NCBI GenBank assembly: GCA_964423545.1
Contig: CAYRFV010000050.1
Span: 1-23,583 of the forward strand
Length of the DNA: 23,583 bases
From: JALOOE01 sp964423545
GTDB taxonomy: Bacteria; Chloroflexota; Anaerolineae; CG2-30-64-16
Direction of reading: 5' to 3'
Part shown: positions 1 through 6,199 of the stretch, in pieces
Numbering within the stretch: position 1 is the first letter of the stretch
Layout: each line of letters begins with the position of its first letter
Program-made: the position numbers and the translations under genes
Notes under the pieces: model-generated
The model's database searches: none
What the model was told of the DNA's origin: nothing
The model's input: only the letters and a program-made list of their open reading frames with translations

Positions 1-1
1 G

Positions 2-928
2 ATCTATACGCCCGAGGAGATTCGGGCGCAGATGGAGGGCGCGCGCGAGGCGGGAGGCCGCGGCTGGCTGCTCTGGGACCCGGCGGTGAAATACACACGC
101 GCGGCGCTCGTGTCGGCCCAGCCCACTTCCGCCCCCAACATCGAAGGATATGTACCGGTGCTGCGCTACGGCGATATCGGCGCCAACACCGAGGCGGGCC
201 AGCGCACGCCCGATGCATTGCGCGACGACCTTCGCCGGCTCCTGGCCGCGGGCTACTATCCGGTGACGCTGAGGCAGATGGCGGTGGAGCGGTTGAGTAT
301 GGTGCCAGCAGGCAAGCGACCCGTTGTCTTGACCTTCGATGGCGCGGCAGCCGGCCAGTTCCGGCTGCTGCCCGATGGCTCGCTGGATCCCGAGTCTGCC
401 GTCGGCATCCTGAAGGCGTTCCACGACGCGCATCGCGCCGATTGGCCGTTGCGCGCCACCTTCTTCGTTCCTCCTGGCGGTGAAGAACCCGACGCCGCGA
501 TCTTCGGGCAGGCCGAATCGGCCCGGCGCAAGCTGGATATGCTGCGAAGCTGGGGCATGGAGATCGGTAGCTACGGCATGGGCGGCGAGAAACTGCGCGG
601 CAAAGGTCCGGCTGAGGTGCAGCGTGTGCTCGGCCAAAGCCAGGCTTTGCTGGAGCGTTGGCTGCCCGGCGAGCGGGTAGTCTCGCTCGCGCTGCCCGAT
701 GGCGCATTTCCTGCGGATCCATCCCTGGCTGCCAGAGGCGAGCATGAGGGTGTCAGGTACGCGTACAGCGCGGTTGCCGGCGGGGAGTCCGGCATGGCGC
801 CCTCGCCGCGCTTGCCAGGGTTCGATCCGGGCCACATTCCGCGGATCGATGTCGCGGCCAAGGGACTGGATCGCTGGCTTGAGATCGCCGAGCGGCCGGG
901 GGTGGCGTATGTGTCGGCAGGGGAGTAG
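2..928 (+). CDS. DUF4015 glycosidase-like / polysaccharide deacetylase-like fusion, 5' end missing
   Basis: The reading frame is open to the left edge, so the gene begins outside the window. The first ~35 visible residues (GWLLWDPAVKYT) look like the end of a DUF4015 putative glycoside hydrolase, a TIM barrel that usually ends in W-x-L-W-x-P. A NodB-like polysaccharide deacetylase domain follows, starting at YVPVLRYGDIG. It keeps VVLTFD, the GQFR...DPESAVGIL stretch, ATFFVPPG, the LALPDG stretch and the closing SPRLPGFDP...PRIDV. The metal-binding residues are changed: the usual TFDDS reads TFDGA, and the usual EIGNHTxxH reads EIGSYGMGG, so the second Asp and both His are absent. The domain may bind glycan rather than cut it. 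Surface location is inferred from the family, because the N-terminus is not visible. The gene converges on dtd. Confidence 0.8.
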   Translation: MYTPEEIRAQMEGAREAGGRGWLLWDPAVKYTRAALVSAQPTSAPNIEGYVPVLRYGDIGANTEAGQRTPDALRDDLRRLLAAGYYPVTLRQMAVERLSMVPAGKRPVVLTFDGAAAGQFRLLPDGSLDPESAVGILKAFHDAHRADWPLRATFFVPPGGEEPDAAIFGQAESARRKLDMLRSWGMEIGSYGMGGEKLRGKGPAEVQRVLGQSQALLERWLPGERVVSLALPDGAFPADPSLAARGEHEGVRYAYSAVAGGESGMAPSPRLPGFDPGHIPRIDVAAKGLDRWLEIAERPGVAYVSAGE

Positions 929-967
929 CCAGGGCGGCCTCAACTTGTTGGGGTCACCGTCTACCAG

Positions 968-982
968 GGTCACCCCCTGACC
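968..982. terminator. Small hairpin between convergent genes
   Basis: GGTCA and TGACC pair around a five-C loop in the 77-base gap between the stops of the deacetylase-like gene and dtd. A second GGTCACC copy lies just upstream. The stem is only 5 bp and there is no clear T-run, so terminator function on either strand is a weak inference from position. Confidence 0.25.
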
Positions 983-1005
983 TTCGGGTGTCGCAAAGAT
1001 GCGTC

Positions 1006-1464
1006 TCAGGTCGCGCGCGGCATCTCTTTCGTATCGAGCCACAGTGTCACCGGGCCATCGTTCACCAGCGCCACCTCCATGTGAGCCTGGAACTGACCGG
1101 TTGCTACGGTGACGCGTTGCGCGCGCAATTGCTCGATGAAGTAGGCGATGAGCGGCTCAGCCTGTTCCGGACGTGCGGCCTGCAGGAAGTCGGGCCGGCG
1201 TCCCTTGCGCGCGTCTCCGTAGAGTGTGAACTGCGAGACGACCAGGATCGAGCCGCCGATGTCAGCCAGCCCGAAGTTCATCTTGCCGGCTGCATCCTCG
1301 AAGATGCGAAGCCCTGCGATTTTGCGCGCCAGCCAGTCTGCGTCTGTGCGCGTGTCGCTGTGTGTGACGCCTACCAGTGCCAGGAAACCCTGCTCGATGG
1401 CGCCCATCACACGGCCATCGACCTCTACTCTGGCGCTTCTGACACGCTGAATCACTGCGCGCAT
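1006..1464 (-). CDS. dtd: D-aminoacyl-tRNA deacylase
   Basis: This is a 152-residue cytoplasmic proofreading enzyme that hydrolyses D-amino acids (and mischarged glycine) from tRNA. The length matches the family (about 145-150). The start MRAVIQRV is typical. Both signatures are present: SQFTLYGD (77-84), and NDGPVT (135-140) with the Gly-cisPro pair at 137-138 that excludes L-amino acids. The ATG lies 9 bases after the stop of the DUF47 remnant, so the gene is probably the last cistron of the moaC operon. Family assignment is secure. Co-transcription is inferred from spacing only. Confidence 0.96.
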   Translation of the reverse strand: MRAVIQRVRSARVEVDGRVMGAIEQGFLALVGVTHSDTRTDADWLARKIAGLRIFEDAAGKMNFGLADIGGSILVVSQFTLYGDARKGRRPDFLQAARPEQAEPLIAYFIEQLRAQRVTVATGQFQAHMEVALVNDGPVTLWLDTKEMPRAT

Positions 1465-1473
1465 GGCTCGGCC

Positions 1474-1587
1474 TCACGCCACCTTGACGACGATGTGTGC
1501 GATCACGTCCGCCGCTTCCACGTACTGATCGGCCGCATTGCTCAGATGGCGGTAGACCTCTCGGTATTTCAGGCCTTCCACCACCTG
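1474..1587 (-). pseudogene. DUF47 (PhoU-like) phosphate transport accessory protein, C-terminal remnant
   Basis: The frame that closes at 1474 gives 37 residues beginning QVVEGLKYREVYRHLSNAAD and ending DVIAHIVVKVA. This is the usual last helix of DUF47/TIGR00153 proteins (pattern KxxEIYxxLExAxDxxxxVADxIexIVxK), the regulatory partners of PiT permeases. The first ~170 residues expected of such a protein are missing. Upstream the sequence is permease, in a different frame. Either a deletion fused pit to its neighbour, or two contigs were joined wrongly. No start codon or ribosome site of its own is apparent, so it is probably not made as a separate protein. Confidence 0.7.
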
Positions 1588-2194
1588 GCGACCAGGCCCA
1601 TCACGATGATGCCCATCGTCTTCGGCGCATCGTTGGCGCCATGGCTTAACGCAAGACCGAGCGTCGTCACGAATTGGCCGCGCTTGAAAAACCAATTCAC
1701 ATAGGGCTTCGCGCTGCGCAGCAGGAATCGGATGCACGCCATCAACAGATAAGCTGCCATCAGACCGGCGACCGGGGCTGGAAACAGTCCCACGACGATC
1801 GTGAGCAGACCTGATGGCTCGAGCACAGTGAGATCGAAGCGCGTGCTGACCAGCACCGCGCCCAGCAGTCCGCCGATCAGGGCATGCGGAGAGCTGGACG
1901 GAATACCCAGGCGCCACGTCAAAACGCTCCATGCATCTGCGCCCACCAGCGCGGCGATCGTGACGGTAATCGTGACGGCTTCGGGGGACACGACGTGTGC
2001 GCCGATCGTCTGCGCCACGGCCACGCCGAAGATCCATGGGCCGNNNNNNNNNNCCACAGCGCCATGCGCGGCGGGATCGAGCGCGATGTGATTGCTGTTG
2101 CGACGGTGTTCGCGCCGTCATGCAGGCCGTTCAGAAAGCCAAAAACCAACGCAACGGCCGTCAGCACCACTGCGGCGACCATCGGGCTGAACAT
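1569..2194 (-). pseudogene. pit: PiT-family inorganic phosphate permease, interrupted and C-terminally truncated
   Basis: The product is a membrane H+ or Na+/phosphate symporter. The ATG at 2194 has GGGGGA about 10 bases upstream. The first 47 residues carry the first PiT signature (NGLHDGANTVATAI). An N-gap interrupts the gene, and the frame resumes at GPWIFGVAVAQTIG. It runs through SSSPHALIGGLLGAVLV and the second signature (SHGANDAPKTMGIIVMGL), then stops at 1569. PiT proteins are usually 330 residues or more, so roughly the last 120, including the second PxSTTH segment, are missing. The sequence passes directly into a DUF47 tail in another frame. Hydrophobic stretches throughout fit a multi-pass inner-membrane protein. 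It lies 42 bases after moaDE. The truncation may be biological or an assembly fault; if real, the permease is probably dead. Confidence 0.8.
2044..2053. other. Assembly gap of ten Ns inside pit
   Basis: Ten Ns separate the codons for MALW from those for GPWIFG. The two halves of the permease are in frame only if the true length leaves remainder 2 on division by three, so ten cannot be right. Homologues have about six to eight residues here, suggesting roughly 17-26 missing bases. Confidence 0.95.
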
Positions 2195-2236
2195 CGCGCA
2201 GGAGTCCCCCGGCTTCGAAGGATGCCGATCGTTCGT

Positions 2237-2971
2237 CTACCCGGTGACGGATGACTCCGGTCCTTCCACCCAGAACGAGCCGTCAGGCCCGACCTCTTTT
2301 TTCCAGATTGGAGCCATCTGTTTCACCCGGTCGATGGCGTGGCGGCAGGCGTCGAAGGTATCCTGACGATGTGACGCAGCGATCGCGATGACCACCGCCA
2401 CATCCCCTACGGCCAGCCGTCCGACGCGATGAACGATGCTCACCGCGCTGACGCTTGGCCAGCGCACCTGGACCTCCGCGGCGATGCGCGCCAGCGCCTC
2501 CTCGGCCATCTCGGGGTAGGCCTCGTATTCCAGGTAGTCGGTCTCAAACTCGTCCTCGCCGGCGCGCTGAGTCACGCCGCGCACGGTGCCAGCAAAGAGC
2601 GTTACACCGCCGCGATCAGGCGAAGCCACTCTTCGCAGCACGTCATCCAGCGAGAGTGGACGATCGCTGATCTCGAACAGCCTTGCCTTCGAGCCGTCGC
2701 CGGCGTCGCCTCCGCCGCTGACCGGCGGGATCAACGCGACCTCGTCGCCATCGGTCAGAATGGCCGTGGGCGCGGCATAGCTTCGGTTGAGCGCCACGCC
2801 GTAGCGCTGGGAGGCTATCTTCGCGGTCGGGTACAGCTCGCTCAGCCGAACCATGAGGTGGGCGATATCGCTTCCTGGGGGGAGGCTCACCTGGGTCTCG
2901 GCAAAGCCGAGCGCCTCGCGCAGTCCGGCGAAGGCCCGCACGCGCACTTGGATGGGCGCCAATTCAGTCAC
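2237..2971 (-). CDS. Fused molybdopterin synthase, MoaD-MoaE
   Basis: This 244-residue protein joins both subunits of molybdopterin synthase, which adds two sulfurs to precursor Z (cPMP). Residues 7-87 are MoaD (ubiquitin fold) ending at IPPVSGG. In free MoaD that GlyGly is the C-terminus carrying the thiocarboxylate; here it is internal, followed by GDAGDGSKAR. Residues ~97-240 are MoaE, with AGTVRG (Arg131), HRVG (His181) and the catalytic KQMAPIWKKE lysines (217, 224, 225). The mycobacterial MoaX fusion is known to be cleaved after the GlyGly, and the same is inferred here. GTG at 2971 is preferred over the ATG at 3019: GGGAG lies 7 bases upstream, and the codon overlaps the moaC stop (GTGACTGA), which suggests coupling. 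No moaA or moeA gene lies nearby. Confidence 0.93.
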   Translation of the reverse strand: MTELAPIQVRVRAFAGLREALGFAETQVSLPPGSDIAHLMVRLSELYPTAKIASQRYGVALNRSYAAPTAILTDGDEVALIPPVSGGGDAGDGSKARLFEISDRPLSLDDVLRRVASPDRGGVTLFAGTVRGVTQRAGEDEFETDYLEYEAYPEMAEEALARIAAEVQVRWPSVSAVSIVHRVGRLAVGDVAVVIAIAASHRQDTFDACRHAIDRVKQMAPIWKKEVGPDGSFWVEGPESSVTG

Positions 2972-3452
2972 CTTGCGTCTCCCGTTGCCACATCCCGCTT
3001 TTGCCGCCGCGTTTCTCAAGCAGGCGGATATCCGTGATCATCATGCCGCGTTCGACTGCTTTTGCCATGTCGTAGACGGTCAGCGCGGCAACGCTGACGG
3101 CGGTGAGCGCCTCCATTTCGACGCCTGTCTGGCCCCGGCAGCGCACGGCCGCAGTGATCGCGACCGCTGAGTTCGCCTCGTCGAATTCGAAGTCGATCGT
3201 GACCTTGGTCAGGAGCAGCGGATGGCACAACGGGATCAGCTCGGCGGTTCGCTTAGCGGCGAGGATGCCCGCCACGCGCGCCGTGCCCAGCACGTCGCCT
3301 TTGGGCGCATCGCCGGCGCGCAGCAGCGCCAACGTCTCGGGTCGCATACACACCCGCCCGGCTGCGACCGCTTCGCGTTCGGTATCGGCTTTGGGCCCCA
3401 CATCCACCATGTGAGCCTGACCGCGGGGGTCGAGATGAGTTAGCTGTGACAA
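2964..3452 (-). CDS. moaC: Cyclic pyranopterin monophosphate synthase
   Basis: MoaC converts the MoaA product 3',8-cyclo-GTP to cyclic pyranopterin monophosphate in the cytoplasm. With the TTG start at 3452 the protein is 162 residues, against 161 in E. coli, and the catalytic residues fall at the same numbers: Lys51 (PKGDVLGTARVAG), His77 (IPLCHP) and Asp128 (TVYDMAKA). GVEMEALTAVSVAALT is a strong family signature. The TTG has GGAGA six bases upstream. The frame stays open up to 3545, but those extra residues are unlike any MoaC and include the promoter. The gene leads an operon with moaD-moaE, whose start overlaps its stop by eight bases. A promoter at 3495-3523 would give a leader of about 35 bases. 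Confidence 0.95.
   Translation of the reverse strand: MSQLTHLDPRGQAHMVDVGPKADTEREAVAAGRVCMRPETLALLRAGDAPKGDVLGTARVAGILAAKRTAELIPLCHPLLLTKVTIDFEFDEANSAVAITAAVRCRGQTGVEMEALTAVSVAALTVYDMAKAVERGMMITDIRLLEKRGGKSGMWQRETQGD
2979..2983 (-). promoter_or_regulatory. Ribosome binding site that sets the GTG start of moaD-moaE
   Basis: GGGAG on the minus strand sits 7 bases before GTG at 2971-2969. The alternative ATG at 3019 has no good site and would add 16 non-conserved residues. Confidence 0.7.
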
Positions 3453-3458
3453 CGATCG

Positions 3459-3463
3459 TCTCC
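3459..3463 (-). promoter_or_regulatory. Ribosome binding site that sets the TTG start of moaC
   Basis: GGAGA on the minus strand lies six bases before TTG at 3452-3450. The resulting N-terminus (SQLTHLDPRGQAHMVDV) matches where MoaC proteins normally begin. Confidence 0.65.
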
Positions 3464-3494
3464 GCTCTTGGATTGCCGCGCAGTTCAGGGTTCG

Positions 3495-3523
3495 ATTGTA
3501 CCGCGGATAGACCGACTGTGCAA
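3495..3523 (-). promoter_or_regulatory. Probable sigma-70 promoter of the moaC operon
   Basis: On the minus strand TTGCAC (3523-3518) and TACAAT (3500-3495) are separated by 17 bases. The -10 box matches consensus at five of six positions. Transcription would begin near 3488, about 35 bases before the TTG start. Confidence 0.55.
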
Positions 3524-3552
3524 CGCACTGGCCATCGCAGCGCACCCTCTAT

Positions 3553-3579
3553 GTAGCACGGGCGCTGCGTAGCACGGGC
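3553..3579. repeat. Short direct repeat GTAGCACGGGC, two copies
   Basis: The 11-mer occurs at 3553-3563 and 3569-3579, a 16-base period, between the two divergent promoters. It lies upstream of both -35 boxes, where a regulator could bind. Chance or a decayed interspersed repeat is equally possible. Confidence 0.45.
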
Positions 3580-3653
3580 ACTTTTGCAACACGTCTGCCG
3601 CACCAGCGCTGCCGATCGGGTGATCGTCCGTCCCTTCACCCGGCCGCGACTGA

Positions 3654-3682
3654 TTGACAATGGGTTGGGCCTGGCATATACT
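3654..3682 (+). promoter_or_regulatory. Consensus sigma-70 promoter of the metalloprotease gene
   Basis: TTGACA (3654-3659), a 17-base spacer and TATACT (3677-3682) form a nearly perfect housekeeping promoter, the best in the window. Transcription would begin near 3689, giving an untranslated leader of about 190 bases before ATG 3878. This suggests strong expression of the secreted protease. Confidence 0.75.
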
Positions 3683-3877
3683 GGTGTGCGGTGACCAAGG
3701 TGCGAGGGGGCATCCGCGTCAGCGGTTCAGGCGCCATCCCTCGCAGCCGGTGCAATCGGCTGCACCAGGAGTCCTCTTGCAGCCTATCCTCGATTCAAGG
3801 AGGTCCGGCCTAAGAACCACGCAGGCATACACTCTCCACACAGTTCGCTGCGCCAAATACCCAAAGAGGAGGCTAAC

Positions 3878-5911
3878 ATGAACCGCAAGTTGTTGACGGT
3901 CGTGAGCGTCGTTGTGCTCCTGTCCGGACTCCTGGCCTTGCCGGCGTCGGCAGCGCCACCGCTGCCTAACTACAGCCCCATGGACGTCGGGCCCAGGATT
4001 CGCGAGTGGGAAGCCACACCCGAGCGGATCGCACCGGTCGCCGGTGTGGAACTTGCCGCCGAGAAAGCCGCTGCCCAGGCGGCTGTTGCGGCATCTGCCA
4101 CGGACTGCATCACCGACTCCAAGATCTTCCTGATCCTGAATGACTACTTGGGGCGTTACCAGGCCACCTACTTCAACCTGATGGCTGTCGGCCCGAAGGC
4201 GCAAGTGTGGGTCCAGGCGAACCTGGCCTGGCCCGCCGGCGACCCCCGCACCGCGCCGGTGATCACCTGCGATCAGACGTCGTACATGCTGGGCCAGTTC
4301 GAGAATAACATCCAGCCAAAGGAGATCGACTTCTTCGGCGCACCGGCATTCCTCGACGGAACGAACGCATATCTCCCCGGCCTGCTTGGCTTGCCCGCCG
4401 ACTACTACTACGATGCGGCTGGGCGCCAGATTGTCTTGGTGTCCAACATCAGAGACGCCAACTACTATGACCCCAACTACCCGATCTACATCGCCGGGTT
4501 CTACTCGCCTTCGTTCGAGGTGTACTTCGATCGGAACGTCATGAGCATCGATGCTTATGATTGGGCGAATCGGACCGGCCCGAACGGGACGCGGCCCTAC
4601 CTCTATGAGGGGGTGTTCGCGCACGAGTACCAACATCTGCTGCACGACGACTATGACTCCGATGAGGAGAACTTCGTCAACGAAGGGATGTCGGACCTGG
4701 CCGAGTATCTGACCGGCTACGGCGTGGCGACGAAGGGCCACGTGGATGCTGCGGCGGCCAGACCGGAGAACTCGCTAGTTGTGTGGGGCGACCAGGGTGA
4801 TCTGGAGATTCTGACCGACTACGGCCAGGCCTATCTTTTCCAGTTCTACCTCATGGAGCAGTTCGGAAAGCCGTTCATTCAGGCGCTGTTCCACAATCAG
4901 GCGAACGGCATCTCAGGCGTCAACGCTGCATTGAGCGCCTTCAACATCCGCAAGGACTTCGGAGAAGTGTTCCACGCCTGGTCGGCAGCGATGCTGATCG
5001 ATACGATGAAGGCGGGAGGTCGTTGGGGGTTCAAGGACCTGGACTTCAAGCTGGACATTGGCTCGCCGGCGGTCCCCAACCCGGAAGCCTTCAGCACCCC
5101 CGGCGCGCCGCCCTGGGGCGCCGACTACCTCTGGATCACGGGAGACCCCAAGACGCTGGCCAAGCTCACCTTCAACGGGCTGGACTACTCCATGTTCCCG
5201 ACTGCCTGGACCTCGGACGGCGCCGTGCTGTGGGGCGGAACTGGCGACCTGATCGATAACTGGGCGATCTTCCAGACCACCGGCGGCGGCACGCTGACCT
5301 TCGACACGAAGTACGACATCGAAGCGCTCTGGGATTACGGCTTCGTCCAGGTCTCCACCGACGGCGGACAGAGCTGGACCAGCCTGGCAAATGCCTACAC
5401 CACCTCGGACCATGATCCCAACGCGTTGCCGAAAGCGATCGACAACCTGCCGGGGCTTACAGGCAGCACAGGCGGCGCCTGGGTGAGTATGAGCTTCGAC
5501 CTGAGCGCCTATGCCGGGCAGAAAATCCTGGTCGCCTTCCGCTATGTGACCGACTGGGCGACGACTGAGGCTGGCTGGTTCATCGACAATGTCTCTGTGA
5601 ATGGCGCCTTGATCTCCGATGGTGCGAGCACCGCGCCCTTCAAGGACATCACCGAAATCCTGCCGATCAACAACGATTTCACCGTGACGTTTGTGGGCAT
5701 GATCGGCCAGGGCAAGGGCGCCGACTATAAGGTCATCACCTTGAAGCTCAACCGGATGACGGAAGACGGGCTGTACGAGTTGAATAACGTCCTCAAGAAC
5801 TCGAAGTCGGCTGTCATGGTGGTCACTTTCGATGCTCCGGAGGGCTTCACGGGGTACGCGGACTACACCTACGGCTTCACCTACACCAACGCGGGGCCGA
5901 AGAAGAAGTGA
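3878..5911 (+). CDS. Secreted zinc metalloprotease with immune-inhibitor-A-like beta domain
   Basis: This is a 677-residue exported protein. Residues 1-25 are a signal peptide (basic start, hydrophobic core, ASA cleavage site). A strong GAGGAGG site lies six bases before the ATG. The catalytic domain carries HEYQH (249-253), followed by NEGMSDLAEY, whose Glu269 is placed like the third zinc ligand of M30-type gluzincins; His256 is an alternative. From about residue 470 to 575 runs a jelly-roll/MAM-like segment (KYDIEALWDYGFVQVSTDGG, FDLSAYAGQ, FRYVTDW, GWFIDNVSVNG) typical of M6 immune inhibitor A proteins. The final ~90 residues are another beta-rich stretch ending KKK. There is no sortase or membrane anchor, so the protein is probably released. 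Peptidase family M6 versus M30 is undecided, and the substrate is unknown. Confidence 0.88.
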   Translation: MNRKLLTVVSVVVLLSGLLALPASAAPPLPNYSPMDVGPRIREWEATPERIAPVAGVELAAEKAAAQAAVAASATDCITDSKIFLILNDYLGRYQATYFNLMAVGPKAQVWVQANLAWPAGDPRTAPVITCDQTSYMLGQFENNIQPKEIDFFGAPAFLDGTNAYLPGLLGLPADYYYDAAGRQIVLVSNIRDANYYDPNYPIYIAGFYSPSFEVYFDRNVMSIDAYDWANRTGPNGTRPYLYEGVFAHEYQHLLHDDYDSDEENFVNEGMSDLAEYLTGYGVATKGHVDAAAARPENSLVVWGDQGDLEILTDYGQAYLFQFYLMEQFGKPFIQALFHNQANGISGVNAALSAFNIRKDFGEVFHAWSAAMLIDTMKAGGRWGFKDLDFKLDIGSPAVPNPEAFSTPGAPPWGADYLWITGDPKTLAKLTFNGLDYSMFPTAWTSDGAVLWGGTGDLIDNWAIFQTTGGGTLTFDTKYDIEALWDYGFVQVSTDGGQSWTSLANAYTTSDHDPNALPKAIDNLPGLTGSTGGAWVSMSFDLSAYAGQKILVAFRYVTDWATTEAGWFIDNVSVNGALISDGASTAPFKDITEILPINNDFTVTFVGMIGQGKGADYKVITLKLNRMTEDGLYELNNVLKNSKSAVMVVTFDAPEGFTGYADYTYGFTYTNAGPKKK

Positions 5912-5994
5912 GATCCTCGGTGCATCAGCTGGCGCATGCTGGCTGATCGGCGCTAGGGAGCGGGATCGGCATTTCCCAACTCCGCTTCCCAGGG

Positions 5995-6030
5995 AGAGAC
6001 CTCCTGGTTCTGCCAGACCGGGAGGTCTCT
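5995..6030 (+). terminator. Strong stem-loop after the metalloprotease gene
   Basis: AGAGACCTCC (5995-6004) pairs perfectly with GGAGGTCTCT (6021-6030) around a 16-base loop, 83 bases after the stop. Only a short TCTCTTG follows, not a true T-run. Termination or 3'-end protection is inferred from position and stability. Confidence 0.6.
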
Positions 6031-6097
6031 TGCATCATGGCGCGCCGTACTGGGCGACGAGCGGAGCGGCTCCGGCGTCACAGCCGATGACCTGTAC

Positions 6098-6126
6098 TTG
6101 GACGATCGCCGGGCCTGTGGCATACT
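6098..6126 (+). promoter_or_regulatory. Possible promoter of HMG-CoA reductase
   Basis: TTGGAC (6098-6103) and CATACT (6121-6126) are 17 bases apart and match consensus at four positions each. They lie between the upstream hairpin and the start at 6200, giving a leader of about 67 bases. Confidence 0.4.
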
Positions 6127-6185
6127 TCGGCGGATTTGTGCATTCATTGCTATGAAATCGTCCTGAGCAGGCCATTTGTTCGCGC

Positions 6186-6191
6186 GAGGAG
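6186..6191 (+). promoter_or_regulatory. Ribosome binding site that sets the ATG 6200 start
   Basis: GAGGAG ends eight bases before ATG 6200. The frame is open a few codons further upstream but offers only ATT there, so 6200 is the preferred start. Confidence 0.7.
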
Positions 6192-6199
6192 CCCTCACG

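Larger units (their letters stand above)
3453..3877. other. Divergent promoter region and long leader
   Basis: This 425-base stretch has no convincing gene. It holds a leftward promoter for moaC (3495-3523), a pair of GTAGCACGGGC repeats (3553-3579), a rightward consensus promoter (3654-3682) and a leader of about 190 bases for the metalloprotease. The leader has two hairpins: 3701-3708 with 3738-3745, and 3749-3754 with 3761-3766. I could not match the leader to a known riboswitch. Confidence 0.7.

Noticed and set aside
3799..3818. Resemblance to the GCCTCCGGCCTAAACC segment of c-di-GMP-I riboswitches in the protease leader
   Set aside because: The matching GCACAGGGCAAACC half and the third helix are absent, so the similarity is probably chance.
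3719..4741. Long open frame (340 codons) antisense to the metalloprotease
   Set aside because: It mirrors the codon bias of the opposite gene, has no ribosome site and no recognisable domain. The signal peptide and HExxH on the plus strand are decisive.
5995..6030. Stem-loop considered as an attachment or recombination site
   Set aside because: There is no integrase, no second copy and no tRNA nearby; its position after the protease stop fits a transcript-end stem better.
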